A stretch of 64,000 nucleotides of DNA from Palsa-504 sp963847965 (GTDB lineage: Bacteria; Actinomycetota; Actinomycetes; Streptosporangiales; Streptosporangiaceae), in assembly GCA_963847965.1 (NCBI GenBank), contig CAWKCG010000001.1:62001-126000 (forward strand). The letters run 5' to 3'. Below are positions 24,248 to 31,836 of the stretch, one piece after another. Position numbers and translations under genes: made by a program. Every line of letters begins with the position of its first letter. The stretch's first letter is position 1. Below the pieces are notes generated by a model that worked only from the letters and a program-made list of their open reading frames with translations, made no database searches and had not been told where the DNA came from.

Positions 24248-24871
24248 CTAGTCCCTGACCGGAGCTGCGCCCATGATGTGCTGGTAGGTCCGCGCCGAGG
24301 CAGCGTCGGCGTCGCCCTCGGCCAGCGCCTGGAGGATCGCGTCGTGCTGGCGGGCGGACTCGGCGTGCGTGCGGGACACCCGGGGTCCCGGGTGCAGTGA
24401 CGCCCACAGCAGGCGCATCAGCGACAGCAGCAGCGGGCTGTGCGCGTACTCGTACACGGTGAAGTGGAACTCCCGGTTGAGGTCGGCGTAGGCCGGGTCG
24501 TCGTCGGCGAGCGCGCGCATTGTGTCGTTCAGGTCGTGCAGCCGGGCCAGGCCGTCCGCGTCGATCTTGCGCGCGGCCAGCGAGGCGCCCAGCGACTCGA
24601 GCGCGGCGCGGATCTGGAAGTTCTCCTCGATCCGGCCGTCGTCGGGCGGGACCACGGTGAACCCGCGGTGCGTGTCGCAGATCAGCAGCCCCTCGGATTC
24701 CAGCCGCCGCATCGCCTCCCGGACCGGGGTCTGGCTGACCCCGAACCGCTGGGCGAGGTCGCGCTGGCGAAGCTGCTCGCCGGCGGCGAGCGCCCCGGTG
24801 ATGACCAGCTCGCGGAGCAGCGCGGCCACCAGGTCGGTCTTGCTGACGTAGCCGGGCACTTCGGTAGTCAT
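24248..24871 (-). CDS. GntR-family regulator with FCD domain
   Basis: A 207-residue FadR-type regulator. The N-terminal winged helix is at about residues 10-75 (LRELVITGALAAGEQLRQRD, LAQRFGVSQTPVREAMRRLE). The C-terminal FCD domain has the acid/His positions DLNREFHFTVYEYAHSPLLL and ESARQHDAILQALAEGDADA. FCD regulators bind carboxylates or acyl-CoAs and usually repress the catabolic operon they sit in. ATG 24871 overlaps the stop of the large-subunit gene by four bases. The palindrome TGGTATACCA at 31120-31129, in the promoter region of this operon, fits the GT-N-AC symmetry of FCD-GntR sites. Confidence 0.9.
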   Translation of the reverse strand: MTTEVPGYVSKTDLVAALLRELVITGALAAGEQLRQRDLAQRFGVSQTPVREAMRRLESEGLLICDTHRGFTVVPPDDGRIEENFQIRAALESLGASLAARKIDADGLARLHDLNDTMRALADDDPAYADLNREFHFTVYEYAHSPLLLSLMRLLWASLHPGPRVSRTHAESARQHDAILQALAEGDADAASARTYQHIMGAAPVRD

Positions 24872-27195
24872 GCGGCGCCTTCCCTCGCGTGCTCGGCCTG
24901 GTTGGTGTGCTCGGCCCGCTCGGCCAGGCGGCGCACCCGAGCTGGGGTCAGGGGCAGCTGGCCGACCCCGCCGGCCAGGCCGAGCGCGTCCCGCACCGCG
25001 TTCGCCACCGCCGCGCCGACCGCGTTGATGCCGCCTTCGCCCGCTCCCATCACGCCGAGCGGGTTCCCTGGCGACGGGGCGTCCTGCGACAGCAGCACGT
25101 CGACCGGCGGAACTTCGGCCGCGGTCGGGATCCGGTACTCGATGAAGGTGATCGCCTGCGGCTGTCCTGCGTCGTCGTAGCTGAACTCCTCGAACAGGGA
25201 CCCGCCGATCCCCTGGGCCACGCCGCCCTTCAGCTGGCCCTCGACCAGCATCGGGTTAACCGCCCGCCCCACCTCATACGCCACCAGGTACCGCAGCACC
25301 CGGACCTGCCCGGTTCCCCGGTCCACCTCCACCACGGCGGCGTGCGCCCCGTACGGATAGGTCATGTGGGTGACCTCGAAGCGCCGGCGCGCCGACAGCC
25401 CGGCCGGCTCGCCGGGGCGCAGGTACCGGCTGGCGGGTTCGGCGGCCCTGGCGATATCGGCCAGGGTGACCCGGGCGCCCGGGTCCCCGCGGACGCCGAC
25501 CGACCCGTCGCGGACGTCCAGGTCCTCCTCGGCGGCCTCCAGCATCCGGGCGGCCAGCTGCACGGCCCGCTCACGCACCGCCGTCGCGGCCAGGTGCACC
25601 GCGCTGCCGCCGACCACCGTCGACCGGGAAGCCCAGGACCCGCCCCCGAACGGCTGGGCGGCCGTGTCACCCGTCGTGACGCGGATGACGCCCGGGTCGG
25701 CGCCGAGCGCGTCCGCGGCGATCTGCGCGAGCACAGTCTGGATGCCCTGTCCCAGGGAGGTCCCTCCGGAGAGCACGTGCACCGCGCCGGACTTGCTGAC
25801 CGTCACGTCGGCGGTCTCCTGCGGCCCGAGGCCGCTCTTCTCCACGAACATCGCCAGGCCGAAGCCGCGCACGCGCCCGTGGCCGCTTCCCGGCTGGTCC
25901 GTGCGCGCGGCCAGGGCCCGGTACCCCAGCCGGTCCGCCTCCCTGGCGGCCGCCTTGAGCAGCGCCGGGTAGTCGCCGGTATCTAGGACCACGTCGGTGC
26001 GCAGCGTCGTGATCGGGCGCGCGTGCGGCATCTCGTCCCTGGTGAGCAGGTTCCGCTCGCGGAGCGCGATCCGGTCGATGCCGAGCTGGTCGGCGGCCAC
26101 GTCCAGCAGGTGCTCGCGGGCCGCGGTGCCCTCGAACCGGCCGGGGGCCCGGTAGGTGCCGCAGGGCGTCTTGTTGGTGAGCACCACGCGCACCCGGCCC
26201 CGGTAGGCCGGGATCCGGTACGGGCCGGGAAGCATGGCCACGGTCAGGTCGGGCACCGCGACCCCGTGGGTGCGGCAGTAGGCGCCGTTGTCATGGACGA
26301 TGTCGTCCTCCAGGCTCAAGATCCTGCCCTCCGCGTCGAACGCGGCGCTGATCCGGTGGTACTGCTGCCGGGAATGGTTGACCGCCACCAGGTGCTCGGC
26401 GCGGTCCTCCGCCCACTTGACCGGGCGGGCCAGCCTGGTGGCCAGCCAGGGGATCAGGAAGTCCTCGGGGTAGAACTCGCCCCTGACCCCGAAGCCGCCG
26501 CCGGCGTCGACGCCGTGCACCCGGATCAGGGTCTCGTCCATGCCGAGCATGCTGGCCAGCAGGTCGCGGTTCCAGACGGGAACCTTGGTCATGCCGTAGA
26601 TCTCCAGCGACCCGGTATCGGGGTCGGGCACGGCCAGCAGGCAGCGTGGTTCCAGCGGAACGGCGGTGTGCCTGCCGATCGCGAGCTCGATCCCGACCAC
26701 GTGACGGGCGGCGCCCAGGGCGGCGTCGGTATCTCCGTAGCGGGCGCCGAAGTCCGCCGCGATCGTTGCGCCGGCGGCGCGCGCGTCGAGCACCGCGGGT
26801 GCCTCTGCGACGTCGATCTCCACGAGCTCGGCGGCGTCTTCGCAGGTGTACGGGTCGTCGCCGACCACCACGGCCAGCGGCTCGCCCACGTACCGGACGG
26901 TGTGCTCGGCCAGGATCGGCTGCAGGTACTCGCTGAGGTCGATGTCGGCGGCCATGAGCCGGACCGGGATGGCCAGCCCGGGCGGCAGGTCGGCCGCGGT
27001 GACGACGGCGGTGACGCCCGGCGCCTTCGCGGCCCGGGCGACGTCCAGCTCGCGGACCTGGCCGTGCGCGGAAGGCGAGCGGACGACCCTGGCCCACAGC
27101 TGGCCGGGGGCGCTGAAGTCGTCGCCGAACCGGCCGCGCCCGCGGAGCAGACGGGGATCTTCCTGGCGGGGCAGCCGGGCGCCGATCGCGCTCAT
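24868..27195 (-). CDS. molybdenum hydroxylase, large (MoCo) subunit 2
   Basis: A 775-residue xanthine-dehydrogenase-family large subunit: start MSAIGARLPRQEDPRLLRGR, substrate/MoCo segments VHGVDAGGGFGVRGEFYPED, KTPCGTYRAPGRFEGTAARE, SGGTSLGQGIQTVLAQIAAD and the C-terminal active-site glutamate loop GVMGAGEGGINAVGAAVANA. It lacks the AYRCSFR loop of form-I CO dehydrogenase, so it is not a true CoxL. ATG 27195 overlaps the TGA of the 2Fe-2S gene (ATGA), and its own stop overlaps gntR. It differs clearly from large subunit 1 at 27749, so the single 2Fe-2S and FAD subunits may serve two catalytic subunits. Confidence 0.9.
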   Translation of the reverse strand: MSAIGARLPRQEDPRLLRGRGRFGDDFSAPGQLWARVVRSPSAHGQVRELDVARAAKAPGVTAVVTAADLPPGLAIPVRLMAADIDLSEYLQPILAEHTVRYVGEPLAVVVGDDPYTCEDAAELVEIDVAEAPAVLDARAAGATIAADFGARYGDTDAALGAARHVVGIELAIGRHTAVPLEPRCLLAVPDPDTGSLEIYGMTKVPVWNRDLLASMLGMDETLIRVHGVDAGGGFGVRGEFYPEDFLIPWLATRLARPVKWAEDRAEHLVAVNHSRQQYHRISAAFDAEGRILSLEDDIVHDNGAYCRTHGVAVPDLTVAMLPGPYRIPAYRGRVRVVLTNKTPCGTYRAPGRFEGTAAREHLLDVAADQLGIDRIALRERNLLTRDEMPHARPITTLRTDVVLDTGDYPALLKAAAREADRLGYRALAARTDQPGSGHGRVRGFGLAMFVEKSGLGPQETADVTVSKSGAVHVLSGGTSLGQGIQTVLAQIAADALGADPGVIRVTTGDTAAQPFGGGSWASRSTVVGGSAVHLAATAVRERAVQLAARMLEAAEEDLDVRDGSVGVRGDPGARVTLADIARAAEPASRYLRPGEPAGLSARRRFEVTHMTYPYGAHAAVVEVDRGTGQVRVLRYLVAYEVGRAVNPMLVEGQLKGGVAQGIGGSLFEEFSYDDAGQPQAITFIEYRIPTAAEVPPVDVLLSQDAPSPGNPLGVMGAGEGGINAVGAAVANAVRDALGLAGGVGQLPLTPARVRRLAERAEHTNQAEHAREGAA

Positions 27196-27752
27196 CGGTC
27201 GTCCGCGGGTTCCTGGCCGGCCGCATCCCGGCGCGCGGCCGCGGCCGACTGGCGGGCCTGTGCGGTGGCCACGAGCGCGTCGATGATGCCCTGGTAGCCG
27301 GTGCACCGGCACAGGTTCGAGGCGACGAGTTCGCGGGCGCGTTCCTCGGACAGCGGGCGGCCGTCCTCGGCCTCGGCCAGGTAGGCCTCTTCGGCCAGGT
27401 AGGCCTCGGCGAGCATGAGGAAGCCCGGGGTGCAGAACCCGCACTGCAGCGCGTGGTGGTCGCTGAACGCCTGCTGCACGTCCGACAGCTGCCCGGCGGG
27501 CCCGTCGGCGAGTCCCTCGACGGTGCGCACCGAGGCGCCGTCGGCCTGGACGCCGAAGACCAGGCAGGCGCGGACCGGAGCCCCGTCGAGGATGACCGTG
27601 CACGCGCCGCAGATGCCGTGCTCGCAGCCCAGGTGCGTGCCGGTGTAGCCCAGGTCGTGCCGCAGCACGTCGGCGAGGGTCCTGCGGGCCTCGACGCCGA
27701 GCTCGTGGCGGCGGCCGTTGACCGTCAGGGAGATCGCGTGGGTGTGCTTCAT
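27192..27752 (-). CDS. molybdenum hydroxylase, 2Fe-2S subunit
   Basis: A 186-residue small subunit with both iron-sulphur clusters: plant-type CEHGICGACTVILDGAPVRAC near residues 43-63, and the helical-domain cysteines CGFCTPGFLML and NLCRCTGYQGIIDAL. It passes electrons from the molybdopterin site to FAD. An 18-bp tandem duplication (27372-27407) doubles YLAEEA/YLAEAE between the two cluster domains. ATG 27752 and the TGA both overlap neighbours by four bases, placing it between the two large-subunit genes. The C-terminal Ala/Arg tail is longer than usual. Confidence 0.93.
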   Translation of the reverse strand: MKHTHAISLTVNGRRHELGVEARRTLADVLRHDLGYTGTHLGCEHGICGACTVILDGAPVRACLVFGVQADGASVRTVEGLADGPAGQLSDVQQAFSDHHALQCGFCTPGFLMLAEAYLAEEAYLAEAEDGRPLSEERARELVASNLCRCTGYQGIIDALVATAQARQSAAAARRDAAGQEPADDR

Positions 27753-30127
27753 AGGACGGCTCCGGGTCGGCCCAGGGCGGCGCTCACGTCTTGCGGCAGC
27801 ACCGGGATGTGGTCGAAACGCACGTCGGTGTCGGACAGCGCGTCGTTGACGGCGTTCAGGACCGCCGCCGGGGCGCCGATGGTGCCGCCCTCGCCCATCC
27901 CCTTGGCGCCCGTCTCGCTGAACAGCGAGGGCGTCTGCAGGTGGATGATCTCCACCGGGCACAGCTCGGCCGCGGTGGGCGCCATGTAGTCCATCAGCGT
28001 GGTGCTGACCGGCTGGCCGTCCGGGTCGAAGCAGACCCGCTCGAGCAGCGCGGCCGCCGCGCCCTGGGTGACGCCGCCGCGCACCTGGCCGTCCACCACC
28101 ATCGGGTTGATCACCACGCCGCAGTCCTCGACCACCAGGTACCTGTGCAGCCTGATCCCGCCGGTGCCCGGGTCTATCACCACCATCGCCGCGTGGCAGG
28201 CGTTGGAGAAGGTCCCGGGAGGGTCGTACGAGGCCCGGGCCTCCAGGCCGAAGCGCAGGTCCTCGGGCACCCGGTGGGCCTGGAAGTGGACCACCCTGGC
28301 CAGCTCCCCGATGGGGATCGCGGCGGCGGCGTCGCCGCGGATGCGCGCGGTGCCGTGGGCCAGCTCGACGTCGTCCGGGCTGGCCTCGAGCAGGGACGCG
28401 GCGACGCGGCGCAGCTGGCCGGCCACCATGCTGGCCGCGCGCCCGGCCGCGCCGCCGCCGATCACCACCGAGCGGCTCCCCCAGGTGCCCCAGCCGTAGG
28501 AGGCCAGGTCGGTGTCTCCCTGCCGGAGCCTGACCTGGTCCGGGTGCACGCCCAGGCGGTCGGCGACGATCTGCGCGAACGTGGTCTCGTGCCCCTGGCC
28601 GTGGCCGCACGTGCCGGTGGTGACGATGACCTCGCCGGTCGGGTCCATCCGTACCAGGGCCGTGTCGTAGCCCGGAGTCATCCGCATCCGGCGCAGCGAC
28701 ATGGTGGGGGTGCCGTAGGCGGTGCGCTCGGAGAAGCAGGAGAAGCCGATCCCGGCCCGCAGCCCGGCCTCGCGGAGCCGGTCACGCTCGGCTGGCCAGG
28801 CGCGCTCGGCGACCTGCTTTTCGGCCAGGTCCAGGGCCTCGCGGTAACTGCCCTCGTCGTAGGTGATGCCGTTGACCCCGATATAGGGGAACTCCCCGGG
28901 GCTGATCAGGTTGCGCCGGCGTACCTCGAGCGGGTCGAGGCTCAGCGCGGCCGCCGCCTTCTCCATGAGCCGCTCCATGACCAGCACGATCTGCGGGCGC
29001 GATACCCCCCGGTACGGTGCCGTCGGGGCCTTGTTGGTGGCGATGGCCCGGCCCCGCGCCCGGTACGCGGGCACCTTGTACACGCCGGGCAGTTCCGTCG
29101 CGGCCATCAGCGGCTCGACCGCGCAGGTAAAGGGGAACGCCGAGTAGGCCCCGATGTCGCAGTCGATCTCCGCGTCCAGGGCCAGGATGCGGCCCTGTCC
29201 GTCGAACGCCGCCCTGACCTGGTAGCGCTGCTCGTGACCGTGGAACGAGGCGGTCAGGTTCTCCTGCCGGTCTTCGGCCCAGCGCACCGGCCGGCGCAGC
29301 CGCAGCGCGGCCGCCGCGACCGCGACCTCTTCCCGGCCGACCACGCACTTCAGGCCGAAACCCCCGCCGACGTCCGGCGCGATCACCCTGACCGCGCCTT
29401 CCGGCAGGCCCAGCGCCTGGGCGACCCCGGACCGGACCTGGTGCGGGACCTGGGTGGACACGTGCATGACCAGCTGGTCGTCCCGGTCGTCCCACTCGGC
29501 CAGGCAGGCGCGCCCTTCCAGCGGCAGCGCCGCCACCCGGGCGCTTGAGAAGGCGGCGCTGACGGTCAGCGCCGCGGCCGAGAAGATCGCGGGCAGCCTG
29601 TCGTCGTCGAACATCAGCAGGTCGACCAGGCAGTTCCCGTCCGCCTCCTCGTGCAGCCGCGGGGCGGCCGGGGCCTTCGCGGCCTCGATGCTGGTCACGG
29701 CGGGCTGGGGAACCCAGCCGGCCTCCACGGACTCGGCGGCGTCCTCGGCCAGGTAGGGATCGTCGGCGACCACGACCGCCACCGGCTCGCCGACGAAGCG
29801 CACCCGGTCCCCGGCCAGGATGGGCATCCGCGTGGGCACGAACTCGTCCCGGTCCAGCATCGCGAGCAGGTAGGGGTGGCCGAGGCTGGCGGCGGTGAAG
29901 ACGGCGGCTACGCCGTCGTGCTCGAGCGCGGCGCCGACCTCCACCCCGGTGAGGCGGGCGTGCGCGTGCGGGCTGCGGACGAACGCGGCGTGCAGCAGAC
30001 CCGGACGGGTCTTGGGATCCAGGTCGGCGACGAACCGGCCGCGGCCGAGCAGCAGGCGGCGGTCTTCCTTCCGCGGCACCGGGACCCCGATCCAGCGGCC
30101 GTCGTGGTGGGGGGCCGGATGGCTCAT
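27749..30127 (-). CDS. molybdenum hydroxylase, large (MoCo) subunit 1
   Basis: A 792-residue xanthine-dehydrogenase-family large subunit: GVPVPRKEDRRLLLGRGRFV at the start, DVGGGFGLKCVVGREEVAVA, NKAPTAPYRGVSRPQIVLVM in the position of the CO-dehydrogenase signature loop (which it does not match), TCGHGQGHETTFAQIVADRL, and the active-site glutamate in KGMGEGGTIGAPAAVLNAVN. It hydroxylates an unknown, probably aromatic or heteroaromatic, substrate with water as oxygen source. ATG 30127 and its stop both overlap neighbours by ATGA. Together with the FAD and 2Fe-2S subunits it forms a full L-M-S enzyme. Confidence 0.92.
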   Translation of the reverse strand: MSHPAPHHDGRWIGVPVPRKEDRRLLLGRGRFVADLDPKTRPGLLHAAFVRSPHAHARLTGVEVGAALEHDGVAAVFTAASLGHPYLLAMLDRDEFVPTRMPILAGDRVRFVGEPVAVVVADDPYLAEDAAESVEAGWVPQPAVTSIEAAKAPAAPRLHEEADGNCLVDLLMFDDDRLPAIFSAAALTVSAAFSSARVAALPLEGRACLAEWDDRDDQLVMHVSTQVPHQVRSGVAQALGLPEGAVRVIAPDVGGGFGLKCVVGREEVAVAAAALRLRRPVRWAEDRQENLTASFHGHEQRYQVRAAFDGQGRILALDAEIDCDIGAYSAFPFTCAVEPLMAATELPGVYKVPAYRARGRAIATNKAPTAPYRGVSRPQIVLVMERLMEKAAAALSLDPLEVRRRNLISPGEFPYIGVNGITYDEGSYREALDLAEKQVAERAWPAERDRLREAGLRAGIGFSCFSERTAYGTPTMSLRRMRMTPGYDTALVRMDPTGEVIVTTGTCGHGQGHETTFAQIVADRLGVHPDQVRLRQGDTDLASYGWGTWGSRSVVIGGGAAGRAASMVAGQLRRVAASLLEASPDDVELAHGTARIRGDAAAAIPIGELARVVHFQAHRVPEDLRFGLEARASYDPPGTFSNACHAAMVVIDPGTGGIRLHRYLVVEDCGVVINPMVVDGQVRGGVTQGAAAALLERVCFDPDGQPVSTTLMDYMAPTAAELCPVEIIHLQTPSLFSETGAKGMGEGGTIGAPAAVLNAVNDALSDTDVRFDHIPVLPQDVSAALGRPGAVL

Positions 30128-31002
30128 GGCCGGGCCTGCCCCGCGAGCTGGCTCGCCTCGGCCAGGGCCCGTGACACCAGGGTGGCGGTCAGCCTGCGCC
30201 GGTACTCGCCGCTGCCGTGCGTGTCATCCTGCGGATCGATCTGGCCCGCGGCGTGCTCGCCCATGGCCTGCCAGGTGCTGGCCGTCGCCGGCTGGCCGGC
30301 CAGGGCACCGGCGTCTACCTCGACGGGCAGCGGGCCGACGCCGGCGAGGGCCACGCGCCCGGACCGGCAGGTGCCGTCTTCTATCTCGGCCGACACCGCG
30401 GCCGCGACCACCGCGAAGTCGCCCTGCCGTGGGGCGAACTCGGTGAGCACCGCGCGCGGCGAAGGCCGCGGGAACCACAGCTCGGTGATCATCTCGTCGG
30501 GGCCTGCGGCGGTGGTGTAGTAGCCCTGGAAGAATTCGCTGACCGGGACGACCCGCTGCCCGCCGGGTCCGGTTAGCACCACCTGCGCGTCGAGCAGCAC
30601 CGCGAGCAGGCACCACTCCGAGGCAGGGTCGGCGTGCGCGATGCTGCCGCCGAACGTGCCCCGGCTGCGGATCGGGTAGTGCCCGATCCAGCGGGCCGAA
30701 CGGGGCAGCACGCCGAACCCGGCCAGCACCGCCGGATCGCGGCTGAGCTCGACGGTGCGGTGCGTGGTCAGCGCGCCGATGCGCAGGCCCCCGGATCCGG
30801 CCGGATCGGCCCGCAGGTAGCTCAGGCCCTCGATCCTGGTCACGTCGACCAGCGCGGCTGGCCTGGCGAGCCGGAAGTTCATCATCGGGACCAGGCTCAG
30901 CCCTCCGGCCAGGATCTTGGCCTCGTCGCCGAGTTCGGCCAGGAGCGCGACCGCCTCATCAACGCTCTGCGCGCGGTGGTAGGCGAACGGCGCTGGCTTC
31001 AC
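30124..31002 (-). CDS. molybdenum hydroxylase, FAD-binding subunit
   Basis: A 292-residue medium subunit: FAYHRAQSVDEAVALLAELG, the FAD loop AKILAGGLSLVPMMNFRLAR at about residues 29-48, and the second FAD motif SRGTFGGSIAHADPASEWCL near 112. The C-terminal CO_deh_flav_C domain includes AVVAAAVSAEIEDGTCRSGR and VALAGVGPLPVEV. It carries electrons from the 2Fe-2S clusters to the final acceptor. The start is GTG 31002 after GAGGAG. It is the first gene of the operon and sits behind the regulatory region with the 20-bp repeats and palindrome. Confidence 0.92.
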   Translation of the reverse strand: MKPAPFAYHRAQSVDEAVALLAELGDEAKILAGGLSLVPMMNFRLARPAALVDVTRIEGLSYLRADPAGSGGLRIGALTTHRTVELSRDPAVLAGFGVLPRSARWIGHYPIRSRGTFGGSIAHADPASEWCLLAVLLDAQVVLTGPGGQRVVPVSEFFQGYYTTAAGPDEMITELWFPRPSPRAVLTEFAPRQGDFAVVAAAVSAEIEDGTCRSGRVALAGVGPLPVEVDAGALAGQPATASTWQAMGEHAAGQIDPQDDTHGSGEYRRRLTATLVSRALAEASQLAGQARP

Positions 31003-31040
31003 CTGGCTGGCTCCTCAGGGCACCGATGAACCGGCGGGCC

Positions 31041-31120
31041 CGCCGACGGTCCGAGGGGCCTGCTAGCGGTCCGTGGGGCCTGCAGGCGGTCCGCTGTACC
31101 CGCCGACGGTCCGTTCATTT
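31041..31120. repeat. four direct repeats at exact 20-bp spacing (GGTCCG core)
   Basis: The core GGTCCG recurs at 31048, 31068, 31088 and 31108. Units 1 and 4 share CGCCGACGGTCCG; units 2 and 3 share the flanks GCGGTCCG and GGGGCCTG with unit 1. A 20-bp step puts the cores on the same face of the helix. The array lies between the divergent molybdenum-hydroxylase and hydratase/CoA-ligase operons and just before the TGGTATACCA palindrome, so it may be a multi-site operator. Confidence 0.5.
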
Positions 31121-31129
31121 GGTATACCA
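31120..31129. promoter_or_regulatory. palindrome TGGTATACCA, candidate GntR(FCD) operator
   Basis: A perfect 10-bp palindrome in an AT-rich patch, 25 bp upstream of the hydratase ATG and 118 bp upstream of the FAD-subunit GTG. Its GT...AC half-sites fit the general FCD-GntR consensus, and a GntR(FCD) gene is the fifth gene of the divergent operon. It is placed so as to control both directions. Confidence 0.55.
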
Positions 31130-31154
31130 TATTTCAGACGTTCCGGGAGCCCGC

Positions 31155-31836
31155 ATGCCGCATCCTCACCTGGTAGTCGAGCACCGCCCGGCCGGTTACC
31201 GCTGGCTGCGCCTGGCCCGGCCGGAGCGGCGCAACGCGCTCGACGTGGGCCTGATGGAGGCCGTGCGGGACGCGCTCGCCGCCGACCCCGAGGTGCCCGT
31301 GCTGCTCGGCAGCACCGACCCGGGGGTGTTCTGCGCGGGGGCCGACCTGACCATCACCGACGCGGAACGAGCCACGATCTCCGACCTGATCTACGACTGC
31401 TGCGAGACCATGATCACCAGGCCGGGGCCGGTGATCTCGGTGGTCACCGGGGCGGCCGTAGGCGGCGGGGCGCAGCTGGCGGCGGCGTCGGACCTGCGGA
31501 TCGCCGGCCCGGCCGCGCGGCTGCGCTGGATCGGCCCGCCCGGCCTGGACCTGGCCGTGGGCGCCTGGCTGCTGCCCGACCTGGCCGGCCGCGGTGCGGC
31601 CCTGGACCTGGTGCTGACCGGCCGCTGGGTGGAGGCCGGCCGAGGCGCTCGCCCTCGGGCTGGTCAACCGCGTCGAGGATGACCCGGAGCGGGCCGCCGA
31701 GCAGGTCGCCGAGGCCCTGGCGGCGCGAGGGGCGGGAGCCGGGGTCAAGGCGGTGATGGCGGCCGGGGGGCTGCTCGACCGCCTGCGCGCCGAGCGCGAG
31801 GTCAACCGGTCGGCCTGGGCGCGGGTGACGGGGTGA
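31155..31836 (+). CDS. enoyl-CoA hydratase/isomerase family protein, frameshifted
   Basis: A short crotonase-fold protein of about 226 residues once the frame is repaired. It has WLRLARPERRNALDVGLMEA, the oxyanion segment DPGVFCAGADLTITD and TGAAVGGGAQLAAASDLRIA. The frame breaks near 31640 inside GGCCGGCCGAGGCG: one base too many turns VEA-AEALALGLVNRVEDD into an early stop at 31682. In the repaired frame it ends at TGA 31834-31836, which overlaps the GTG of the CoA synthetase. Crotonases hydrate, isomerise or hydrolyse acyl-CoA thioesters. It lies first in the divergent operon, 25 bp behind the TGGTATACCA site. Confidence 0.8.

Noticed and set aside
24868..31002. Form-I CO dehydrogenase (coxMSL)
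   Set aside because: Subunit set matches, but neither large subunit has the AYRCSFR active-site loop, so CO oxidation is not supported.
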